A DNA stretch of 64,000 nucleotides from Sphingomonas sp. OV641. GTDB taxonomy: Bacteria > Pseudomonadota > Alphaproteobacteria > Sphingomonadales > Sphingomonadaceae. Location: contig NZ_FNZB01000001.1 in the NCBI RefSeq assembly GCF_900109205.1, forward strand, positions 2,242,587-2,306,586. Reading direction: 5' to 3'. The number at the start of each line of letters is the position of its first letter. Positions within the stretch are counted from its first letter, which is position 1. Below, in pieces: positions 9,768-17,128 of the stretch. Under the pieces are notes generated by a model. That model did not search any database and had not been told where the DNA came from. It worked only from the letters and a program-made list of their open reading frames with translations. Position numbers and translations under genes: made by a program.

Positions 9768-11089
9768 ATATCCTTTCCTTGGGTGAGATCGAGCGCGTCC
9801 TTGTCGGCGAACCCGGTGTAGGGGGAGGTGATCACGCGCTCGCCCGGCGTGAGCCCGTCGAGCACCTCGACATGATCCTGATTGCGGCGGCCCAGCCGAA
9901 CAGGGCGCTTCACTGCGGAGCGGCCATCGGGCGCCACCACGAACACCCAGGCGCCGCCCGTGTCGTTGTAGAAGCCGCCGTTCGGGATCAGCACCGCGGA
10001 CGCAGGATCGCTGAGCGTCAGCCGCGCCTGCACCGTCTGGCCGCGCTGCAGCCGTTCCGGCTCCGCACCGACGAACTGAAGCTCGATCTGGAACTGGCCG
10101 TTCTGCACCTGGGGGAAGATCTTGGTGACGCGCGCCAGGTGGGTACGGCTGCCGGCATCGATCCGCGCCTTCTGCCCCACTTCCACACGGCCCAGGAAGA
10201 ACTCATCCACGCCGGCCTGCAGCTTGTTGCGGCCGGGTGAATCGATCTGGCCGATCCGCTCGCCCGGCGACATCGACTGGCCGACCTGGATCGAGAAACC
10301 GGACAATTGCCCCGCGACCGGCGCGCGCAGGTTCAGCGCGTCGAGATTGGCGCGAGCCAGCTCCAGCCCCGCCTGAAGCGAGGCCGTTGAGGCGCGCTGC
10401 TGCGCAAGCTGGCCGCGTTGCAGCTTGTCATCCGTGCTGCGGCCCTGACGCACCACGGCGAGCCGCTGGCGCTCGTAGCGCAGCTGGTCGCCCGTGTCGG
10501 CGAACTGCCGGCCGGCGATGAAGCCACGCGCTGCCAGCGGCGCCTCGCGATCGAACTGGCGCTGCGCCTTTTCCAGCGCGAGCTGCGCCTCCAGCACGGC
10601 GCGCTCGTTCAGCACGCGGGTCTGTGCGAGCGAAAGCTCCTGCGCGCGCATGTTGTTGATCTGCTGCTCGACCTCCGTCTGGCGCGCGAGCGTCGACAGT
10701 TGCAGCTCCGCATTCGAGAGGATCGCGATCGGCTGGCCCGCGGCGAGCATGGTGCCATCCTCCACCAGCACCTTTTCGACCCGCCCGCCCTCGATCGCGT
10801 CGATATACACGGTAAGGAGCGGGGTGACTCGGGTGCGCAGCGGGATGTAATCCTCGAACGTACCACGCTGCACCGACGCGATCGTCAGCCTGTCGGCGGC
10901 GATCGACTGCGTGCTGCCGCGAGGCACGATCCACCAGATCAGCAGAGTGATGGCGATCAGCCCAAGTGCCGCACCGGCGATCACCCAGGAGCGCGGCAGA
11001 CGCTTGCGCGCCACGACACGGTCCATGCCGCTGCCCGACACGGCGCGCGGCTCCGCCGGAAGGTCTTTCGGCATGTGCACGACGCTCAT
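9764..11089 (-). CDS. HlyD/MacA-family periplasmic adaptor of the ABC exporter
   Basis: 441 aa. A cytoplasmic N-tail is followed by one membrane helix (about 34-55), then a biotinyl-lipoyl-like half motif, a long coiled-coil hairpin (about 130-240), the second lipoyl half and beta-barrel domains ending near TPGERVITSPYTGF. It would link the inner-membrane FtsX permease to an outer-membrane channel. It is the first long gene of the three-gene export operon. A candidate sigma-54 promoter lies about 190 bp upstream, with a possible 49-aa ORF between. Confidence 0.92.
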   Translation of the reverse strand: MSVVHMPKDLPAEPRAVSGSGMDRVVARKRLPRSWVIAGAALGLIAITLLIWWIVPRGSTQSIAADRLTIASVQRGTFEDYIPLRTRVTPLLTVYIDAIEGGRVEKVLVEDGTMLAAGQPIAILSNAELQLSTLARQTEVEQQINNMRAQELSLAQTRVLNERAVLEAQLALEKAQRQFDREAPLAARGFIAGRQFADTGDQLRYERQRLAVVRQGRSTDDKLQRGQLAQQRASTASLQAGLELARANLDALNLRAPVAGQLSGFSIQVGQSMSPGERIGQIDSPGRNKLQAGVDEFFLGRVEVGQKARIDAGSRTHLARVTKIFPQVQNGQFQIELQFVGAEPERLQRGQTVQARLTLSDPASAVLIPNGGFYNDTGGAWVFVVAPDGRSAVKRPVRLGRRNQDHVEVLDGLTPGERVITSPYTGFADKDALDLTQGKDI

Positions 11090-11129
11090 CGCGTCCGGAT
11101 CCGAACGGAAGTGTGCGAAATCGGACGGT

Positions 11130-11279
11130 TCACATCGCCACCGCGATGCTGAGGTGCGGCGTCACGACCGAGAAGGAGATCGTCGGCGTTGAAGCGCTGG
11201 CGGGCGCTCGTGCGAGAGCGACACCGGCGACCACGACAGCGGCGAGCAACAGCAAACGGGGAAGGAGCACCTTGGTCAT
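11130..11279 (-). CDS. Candidate small exported peptide (49 aa) upstream of the ABC export operon
   Basis: The ATG (minus strand, 11279) is preceded by AAGGGG with a 6-bp spacer, a good Shine-Dalgarno. The frame runs 49 codons to TGA at 11130 with GC-rich third positions like neighbouring genes. The peptide opens MTKVLLPRLLLLAAVVVAGV, a charged start plus a hydrophobic core resembling a signal peptide, with ALARA and ASAS as possible cleavage regions, and leaves a tail of about 20 residues. It lies 40 bp before the HlyD gene on the same strand. Its Shine-Dalgarno overlaps the -12 element of the proposed sigma-54 promoter, so either the promoter or this start may be wrong. I know no family for it. 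Confidence 0.4.
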   Translation of the reverse strand: MTKVLLPRLLLLAAVVVAGVALARAPASASTPTISFSVVTPHLSIAVAM

Positions 11280-11290
11280 GATCGGCCCCT

Positions 11291-11306
11291 TGCAGGCCGC
11301 GTGCCA
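11291..11306 (-). promoter_or_regulatory. Candidate sigma-54 promoter for the ABC export operon
   Basis: Read on the minus strand the site is TGGCACGCGGCCTGCA. The consensus is TGGCACG-N4-TTGCW, so only the first T of the -12 element differs. The invariant GG (-24) and GC (-12) are present at the correct 16-bp length. The predicted start is near 11280. The divergent gene encodes an NtrC-family sigma-54 activator, which supports this reading. Confidence 0.6.
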
Positions 11307-11378
11307 GTTGGCTCAACGCGTGTTGCCGAAGCGGCTTAGGTTCGATCGACAGGATCGGTGAAGCTAAGGGTATGGGCC

Positions 11379-11422
11379 GATCCGCACACCGGAAAATTCC
11401 CGACTTTTCGGATCCGCACGCC
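11379..11422. promoter_or_regulatory. Candidate activator (UAS) sites: two direct repeats 32 bp apart
   Basis: GATCCGCACACC (11379-11390) and GATCCGCACGCC (11411-11422) differ at one base. Their spacing of 32 bp is about three helical turns, placing both on the same DNA face. They lie roughly 100 bp from each of the two proposed divergent sigma-54 start sites, the usual distance for an NtrC-family enhancer. The likely binder is the regulator encoded at 11555, which is inference. Confidence 0.5.
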
Positions 11423-11499
11423 AAGAATTAGGATAGAGCGCCGGCATGAGAAACGGCGAAAATCAGCTAAGAGCTTGAGAAACTGTACTTTGCCCGGGC

Positions 11500-11515
11500 T
11501 GGCACAAGACTTGAT
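11500..11515 (+). promoter_or_regulatory. Candidate sigma-54 promoter for the NtrC-family regulator
   Basis: TGGCACAAGACTTGAT against the consensus TGGCACR-N4-TTGCW: only the C of the -12 GC element is replaced (TTGAT). The -24 element is perfect. The predicted start is near 11526, about 29 bp before the regulator ATG, with GAGCGGA as ribosome binding site. It would make the regulator autoregulated. The imperfect -12 lowers confidence. Confidence 0.45.
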
Positions 11516-11554
11516 TGTTCAAAGTCGAACAGTAGCTGTACGAGAGCGGACGGG

Positions 11555-12919
11555 ATGGGGCCTGAATTCGATCGCTGCGTGATCGTCGACGATGACGACG
11601 ATATCCTGCTGGCAGCGCGATTGCTGCTGCGGCCGCTCTTTCGCGAGGTGCTGACCGCGCGAACGCCGGAGGAGGCGCTGCCCGACATCGAGGAGCGCGC
11701 GCCGGACGTGGTGCTGCTGGACGCGAACTTCGCGCGGGGCGCGACCGACGCCAGCGAAGGGCTGGAGTGGCTCGACCGGCTGACCGCGATCGATCCGGAA
11801 ATGGTGGTGGTAATGATCACCGCGCATGCCGGCGTGCATGTCGCGGTGGCGGCGATGAAGCGCGGCGCGACGGATTTCGTGCCCAAGCCATGGTCCAACG
11901 ATCGTCTGCTCGCCACCGTCCGAACCGCTGCCGCGCTTCGCCGCTCCCGCAGCGCAGCGGGGGCGCCGCAGCCGGCGCCCGCGTCCAAATCCCCGTTGCT
12001 GGGGCATTCGCCAGCCATGGCGCGGGTCCATTCACTGATCGACCGGGCGGCGCCGACCGATGCCAATGTTCTGGTGCTGGGCCAGAACGGGACAGGCAAG
12101 GAAGTGGTCGCGCGCGAACTGCACGCCCGATCGCTACGCGCGACCAAGGTGCTTCAGACGGTGGATCTTGGCGCGATCGCCACCGAGCTGATCGACAGCG
12201 AATTATTCGGCCATGTGAAAGGTGCGTTCACCGACGCCAAGGCCGATCGCATCGGGCGCATCCAGGCGGCGGACGGCGGCACATTGTTTCTGGACGAGAT
12301 CGGTAACCTGCCCCTTCACCTGCAACCCAAGTTGCTGACCGCGCTGGAGCAGCGGCAGGTGACGCCGGTGGGCGCGAACAAGCCGGTGAAGGTGAACATC
12401 CGGGTGATCGCCGCCACCAACATGCCGCGCGAGCGGCTGATGGACGAACGGCTGTTCCGCCAGGATCTGCTCTATCGCCTAAATACGGTGGAGATCGCGC
12501 TGCCGCCGCTGGCGGAGCGGCCCGAGGACGTGATCGAGCTGACCGAGCATTTCCTCGCCCATTATGCCGCGCGCTACGAGCGCCCCTGCCCGGTGCTGAG
12601 CGATGCCGCGCGCGTCGCGCTGATCGCGCATGACTGGCCCGGCAACGTGCGCGCGCTGCGCCATGCGGTGGAGCGCGCGACCATTCTCGCCGCCCGTCCT
12701 GTTCTTGAGCCCGAGGATTTCGGCCTGGAAGCGGGCATGCACCGCGCCGTCGCTCATCACCCGAGCAGCCCGCCGCCGGATCTGAACCTGGACCGGGTGG
12801 AACGGCGGCTGGTGGAGGAGGCGCTGCGCAAGCACGGCTACAACATCACGCTCGCCGCCGGCGAATTGGGGCTTTCACGGGCGGCTCTCTATCGGCGCAT
12901 GGAAAAGCATGGGCTTTGA
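11555..12919 (+). CDS. NtrC-family sigma-54-dependent response regulator
   Basis: 454 aa. Receiver (about 6-125) with phospho-acceptor Asp56. AAA+ domain (about 148-375) with Walker A GQNGTGKE (176-183), the sigma-54 contact loop written GAFTDA (223-228, usual form GAFTGA), and Walker B TLFLDE. A Fis-type helix-turn-helix lies at about 412-454. It should remodel sigma-54 polymerase at the two nearby promoters. It is divergent from the HlyD-ABC-permease operon, and its kinase gene overlaps it by 11 bp. This regulator/kinase/FtsX-exporter arrangement recurs in other bacteria, so the exporter is the obvious target. Confidence 0.94.
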   Translation: MGPEFDRCVIVDDDDDILLAARLLLRPLFREVLTARTPEEALPDIEERAPDVVLLDANFARGATDASEGLEWLDRLTAIDPEMVVVMITAHAGVHVAVAAMKRGATDFVPKPWSNDRLLATVRTAAALRRSRSAAGAPQPAPASKSPLLGHSPAMARVHSLIDRAAPTDANVLVLGQNGTGKEVVARELHARSLRATKVLQTVDLGAIATELIDSELFGHVKGAFTDAKADRIGRIQAADGGTLFLDEIGNLPLHLQPKLLTALEQRQVTPVGANKPVKVNIRVIAATNMPRERLMDERLFRQDLLYRLNTVEIALPPLAERPEDVIELTEHFLAHYAARYERPCPVLSDAARVALIAHDWPGNVRALRHAVERATILAARPVLEPEDFGLEAGMHRAVAHHPSSPPPDLNLDRVERRLVEEALRKHGYNITLAAGELGLSRAALYRRMEKHGL

Positions 12920-14222
12920 CCGGCGCTTCACGCTGGGCCTGATCTTCCGCATATCGGTGCTGCTGCTGGCGCTGATGGCGGTGGTCTGGGCTTTCCGCAC
13001 GCCGTCGCTGGTGATGGTGCGGGTGGTGACGATCGGCATTTCGATGCTGGCCGCGCTGACGCTGTGGCGGCATGTCGCGCGCACCAATCTGGAACTGGCG
13101 CGCTTCCTCGAGGCGGTACGGCTGGGCGATTTCGCCGCGCACTTTCCCGAGGCGGGCGGCGCCGGCTTCGGCACGCTGGGCGCGGCGCTGAATGACACCA
13201 TCCGGCGCCTGCGCGAACAGCGCGGGCAGACGGATGCCGAGCTGCGGTACAAGGACGCCCTGATCGACGACATGCCGATTGCGCTGCTGACGATCGATGG
13301 CGGCCGCGTGGAGCCCGGCAACAAGGCCGCGCGGGCGCTCTTCACCCGGCACAGCGGCGTCAGGGCGGAAGATTACGCCACCTATGGCGCCACTTTCGCT
13401 CGGCGCCTGGCCGACGAGGATGCGGCCGGCGAGGAGATGCTGATCCTGAACCTGGACGGGCGTGCCAAGCGAACCCTGGTGCGTCAGGCGACGCTCAATC
13501 GCCTGGGCCGGCGGACCCGCGCCGTGGTGGTCCAGCCGGTGCAGGAAACGCTGGATGCCGTGGAAATGGCAGCGCAGACCGACATCATTCGCGTCCTGAC
13601 GCATGAAATCCTGAACTCGCTGACACCGGTCATGTCACTGGCGCAGACGACTGCGACGCTGCTGTCTGATGAGCATGTCGATGCCGCCCGGATTGCCGAC
13701 GCGCGCGAGGCCGCCAACACCTTGGCGCGCCGCACGCAGGGCCTCGGTCATTTCATCGACAGTTATCGCGTCGTCGCGCGCGAGCCGACGGTGGTGCAGC
13801 ACGCGTTTCCGGCGACCGAGTTCGCGGAGGAACATGCCCGGCTGTTCCGCGCCGAATGGCCCGACGTGGCATTGCAGGTGAATGCCGATCCGCTCACCAT
13901 TCACGGTGACCGGGCGCTGCTGTCGCAATTGCTGCTGAACCTGATGCGCAACGCCGCGCAGGCCGCCAGCGAGCACCGCCCCGACCCGCAGGTGACGCTG
14001 ACCATCGCACCAGCCCGCCCGGTATTGATCGAGGTGGCGGACAATGGCCCGGGCGTGCCCGCGAAGCTGCGACAGGAGGTGTTCCTGCCGTTCTTCACCA
14101 CCCGCGCGAAGGGCACGGGGGTGGGGCTGAACCTCGCGCGACAAATCGCGGTGGCGCATGGCGGCACGCTGGAGGTGCATGATGCGCCCGGAGGCGGCGC
14201 GCTGTTTCGCCTGCTCCTGTGA
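12909..14222 (+). CDS. Membrane sensor histidine kinase, partner of the NtrC-family regulator
   Basis: 437 aa. Two closely spaced N-terminal membrane helices (about 11-29 and 35-54) leave almost no periplasmic loop. A HAMP-like helical stretch and a PAS-like region (about 112-210) follow. The dimerisation motif is LTHEILNSLTP with His232. The HATPase domain has LLNLMRNAAQA, DNGPGVP and GTGVGLNLA. Lack of a periplasmic sensor suggests an intramembrane or cytoplasmic signal, perhaps the exporter itself. The start overlaps the regulator's last codons, showing co-translation. Confidence 0.92.
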   Translation: MGFDRRFTLGLIFRISVLLLALMAVVWAFRTPSLVMVRVVTIGISMLAALTLWRHVARTNLELARFLEAVRLGDFAAHFPEAGGAGFGTLGAALNDTIRRLREQRGQTDAELRYKDALIDDMPIALLTIDGGRVEPGNKAARALFTRHSGVRAEDYATYGATFARRLADEDAAGEEMLILNLDGRAKRTLVRQATLNRLGRRTRAVVVQPVQETLDAVEMAAQTDIIRVLTHEILNSLTPVMSLAQTTATLLSDEHVDAARIADAREAANTLARRTQGLGHFIDSYRVVAREPTVVQHAFPATEFAEEHARLFRAEWPDVALQVNADPLTIHGDRALLSQLLLNLMRNAAQAASEHRPDPQVTLTIAPARPVLIEVADNGPGVPAKLRQEVFLPFFTTRAKGTGVGLNLARQIAVAHGGTLEVHDAPGGGALFRLLL

Positions 14223-14230
14223 TGCGCCTT

Positions 14231-14258
14231 CGCCCGCTCAGGAGGCACTGAGCGGGCG
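14231..14258. terminator. Strong hairpin terminator between convergent genes
   Basis: CGCCCGCTCA (14231-14240) and TGAGCGGGCG (14249-14258) form a perfect 10-bp stem with an 8-base loop. It lies between the kinase stop (14222) and the stop of the convergent ligase-DUF4336 gene (14266). No long T run is present, so it may stop or stabilise transcripts from both sides. Confidence 0.6.
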
Positions 14259-14265
14259 CCTCACG

Positions 14266-16953
14266 TCAGCGAAGCCAGGCGAAAGCGCTGGCGAGCCGGG
14301 CCGTGCCGCCACCCCGGAATATATCGCCATGCGCGAACACCACGCGCTCGGGTGCAAGCGCCATCATCCTCTCGACCGCCGACCGGACGGAATCGGCACG
14401 CATCCGCAGCGCCGATCGCAGGTGAAAGGCGGTGGTGCCCGCCGTTGCGCCCGTGGCCCGCATCACGGCCGCGGTGGCCGGGCGAAGCTTTGCCGGGTCG
14501 AGATTCTCTATGAGGTCGGTCAGCACCAGCGTGCGGCTCGGGTGGTGAAAAAACCATGCTTCCTCGAAGCCCCCACCGCCATGGACGATCCCCTGCTCAA
14601 TGTCCGCATTCCACGCCAGCGGGCCACCCTCGACCAGATCATTGTCGATCCGCACGCCCGATTGCTGGACCTGCGATCGCTGGCGCAACGCCGGTACGGC
14701 CCAGGTGGTGGCATCAGGAAAGGCGCGCTGCCAGTCCTTCAGGAACGTCCAATGCGCCAGCGACGGCGCCACCAGGTGGCGGATCGGGCCGAGCGCACCG
14801 AGCGCCTTCGCCAGTGCCGGCGTATAACGCGTCGGCGAATGGAGCCACAGGCTGCCGTCCTTGAGGCGGATCACCGTCATGCGGATCGGCAGCTTCATGC
14901 CGAAGGCGCTGATCGGGCCACTGTCCACGATCCACAGATCATCGGCCAGCGGCTTGGGCGTGTCGAGCGGATGGTAGCCGATGTCCTCGTCTTCGCTGGC
15001 CGCGCCGCGGGCCAGGAACGCGCCGGCCGCGGTCAGGCCGATCGCAGCGACAGCTGCGCCCAGCCGCCAGCCACGGCTGGCGCGCGCGGGAGGCGTTGCT
15101 GCCCATTCCCCCGCCTCGGCCGCCGCGATCAGCGGAACGTGATTGCTGGCGGGCGCGAGTGGCGGCGATATGTGGCCGGCCTCCCCGCCGATCTCATTGC
15201 GGTGCATGGCGATCAGTTCCTCCCTCAATACGGGCTTCAGCGTCTTGCCGCTGGCATTGCGGGGAAACTCTTTGCTGCGCACCGCGATCCGCACCGGCAC
15301 CTTGAACGGCGCGAGATGGCGTGCGGCATGGGCGATCAGCTCCGCCTCGCTAACGGCAGCCCCGGGTCGCAACTGCACCAGGGCGCCCACTTCCTCGCCC
15401 AGGATGCGGTGCGGCAGGCCGACCACGGCAGCGTCCATCACATCGGGATGGGCGACAAGGATGTCCTCGATCTCCACGCAATAGACGTTCTCGCCGCCGC
15501 GGATCAGCATGTCCTTCGCGCGGTCGAGCAGATAGACGAAGCCCTCCTCGTCGATGCGGCAGATGTCGCCGGTATGATACCAGCCGTCGGTGAAGCTCTG
15601 GCCCGTTGCGTCGGGATTGTCCCAATAGCCGGCGACGATATTGGGCCCGCGTATCCACAATTCGCCCGCCTGCCCGCGCGGCCGTTCGTTGCCGTCCTCG
15701 TCCACGACCTTCACGTCGCATACCGGCACCGGCATGCCGACGCTGTCGGGATGGCGAAGATAATCCTCCGCGCTGTTGGCGATCGACACGGAGGAGGTTT
15801 CCGTCGCGCCATAGCCCTGGCTCGGCTTGAACCACGGAAACAGCTCGGCAAATTTCAGCGTTAGTTCGGGTGCGATCGCCGCCCCGCCATAGCCATAGCT
15901 GTCGAGGCTGGAGAGATCGCGCTGGGCGAAATCGGGGGATTCCAGTACCTGCCACACCATGGCGGGCACGCCGGTGGTAGAGTTGACCCGCTCGCTCTCG
16001 ACCAGTTCCAGGAACCTTTCCGGATTCCACTTGTGCATCAGGATCAGCTTGGCACCCGCGATCACCGTCGGGATCAGCATCGAATTGGTGCCGGTCACGT
16101 GAAACAGGGGTACCGGCAGCAGGTTCACCCGCTGCGGCGCGTCCGGATCCGGCACCGGCAGGGGATCGCCGCGCCGGATGGTCGCGCGAGCAGCGCCGAA
16201 GGTGATCGAAATGACGTTGGTTAGCACATTGCGGTGCGTGCCGAGGGCGCCCTTGGGCCGGCCGGTCGTACCGCTGGTGTAGAGGATGGTCGCGGGATCA
16301 TCGGTATGGAGCCCGGGATCGGGCATCGGATCGTCGGGCAGATCGGCATAGCGATCGCGCGGGCCGATCAGCGCATCCAGCGGGACCGCCCTGGTCCCAT
16401 GAGCGTCAGCGGTGCGCACCGAGATGAGGCAGTCGAGCGCCAGACCATCGACATAGGGCGCCAGCCGCTCCAGCCGCTCGCCATCGACGATCGCCACGCG
16501 CGCACCGGAATTCTCGATGCCATAGGCCAGTTCGTCTCCGAGCCCCCAGGCGTTCAGCGGCGTCACCACGGCGCCGATCGACATGCCCGCCCAGAAAGCG
16601 ATTGACCATTCGGGCAGGTTGCGCATGGCCACCACCAGCCGGTCACCCTTGCGCACACCGAAGCGGTCGTGAAGCACCCGGCCAAGCTGACCCGCCGCGC
16701 GGAAATGCTCGCCATAGGTCTGGCGCTCGCCCTCGTAGATGATGAACTCGCGCGATCCCCAGCTTCGCGCCAGATCGAACACCTGGCGAAGGTCGTTCAT
16801 GGCGTTGACATAGGTGCGCAAGGGAACGCCGCGGATCACCTCCTCACGCGTTTCGAACGGCGCGCCGGGCGCGGTCAGGACACGATAGGCTTCGGGCAGG
16901 TCAACCGCGGGCCACGGGCGATCGTTCACGATGACAGCAGGCTGCCCATCCAT
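14266..16953 (-). CDS. Acyl-CoA ligase fused to a membrane-anchored DUF4336 (metallo-beta-lactamase-like) domain
   Basis: 895 aa from the ATG at 16953, which has a GAGAGG ribosome binding site; a longer frame from 17049 adds an unlikely tail. Residues 1-585 are a class I adenylate-forming ligase: P-loop YTSGTTGRPKG (225-235), YGATET (381-386), TGD (461-463) and catalytic Lys570 in NASGKTLK. It should activate a carboxylic acid to its acyl-CoA. After a linker and a single membrane helix (about 629-650), residues 660-895 match DUF4336 (DDLWIVDSGP, LWLHSP, RTLVLTDLIEN). The fusion is unusual. The ligase substrate is unknown. It lies 175 bp after the TonB receptor gene, with a hairpin between. 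Confidence 0.87.
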   Translation of the reverse strand: MDGQPAVIVNDRPWPAVDLPEAYRVLTAPGAPFETREEVIRGVPLRTYVNAMNDLRQVFDLARSWGSREFIIYEGERQTYGEHFRAAGQLGRVLHDRFGVRKGDRLVVAMRNLPEWSIAFWAGMSIGAVVTPLNAWGLGDELAYGIENSGARVAIVDGERLERLAPYVDGLALDCLISVRTADAHGTRAVPLDALIGPRDRYADLPDDPMPDPGLHTDDPATILYTSGTTGRPKGALGTHRNVLTNVISITFGAARATIRRGDPLPVPDPDAPQRVNLLPVPLFHVTGTNSMLIPTVIAGAKLILMHKWNPERFLELVESERVNSTTGVPAMVWQVLESPDFAQRDLSSLDSYGYGGAAIAPELTLKFAELFPWFKPSQGYGATETSSVSIANSAEDYLRHPDSVGMPVPVCDVKVVDEDGNERPRGQAGELWIRGPNIVAGYWDNPDATGQSFTDGWYHTGDICRIDEEGFVYLLDRAKDMLIRGGENVYCVEIEDILVAHPDVMDAAVVGLPHRILGEEVGALVQLRPGAAVSEAELIAHAARHLAPFKVPVRIAVRSKEFPRNASGKTLKPVLREELIAMHRNEIGGEAGHISPPLAPASNHVPLIAAAEAGEWAATPPARASRGWRLGAAVAAIGLTAAGAFLARGAASEDEDIGYHPLDTPKPLADDLWIVDSGPISAFGMKLPIRMTVIRLKDGSLWLHSPTRYTPALAKALGALGPIRHLVAPSLAHWTFLKDWQRAFPDATTWAVPALRQRSQVQQSGVRIDNDLVEGGPLAWNADIEQGIVHGGGGFEEAWFFHHPSRTLVLTDLIENLDPAKLRPATAAVMRATGATAGTTAFHLRSALRMRADSVRSAVERMMALAPERVVFAHGDIFRGGGTARLASAFAWLR

Positions 16954-17054
16954 ATCCTTATCCTCTCGCTGCGCCGGCTGTGCGGCCTTTGCAAAGATGA
17001 GTGTTGGATGATTGCCGCTAGGGCAAGGCCGAATCGGGGAATGGCTCATGCAAT

Positions 17055-17098
17055 AACGGCGGGCGATCGGGGCTCCCCAGCCCGATCATCCCGCCGTT
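17055..17098. terminator. Long hairpin downstream of the TonB receptor gene
   Basis: AACGGCGGG (17055-17063) pairs with CCCGCCGTT (17090-17098). After a small asymmetric bulge, GATCGGG pairs with CCCGATC, giving about 16 base pairs. It lies 30 bp past the TonB receptor stop (minus strand) and ahead of the ligase-DUF4336 gene, so it probably separates two transcripts. Confidence 0.55.
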
Positions 17099-17128
17099 GT
17101 GCCACCGGCCGCGCAGCGGCCGGACGGA

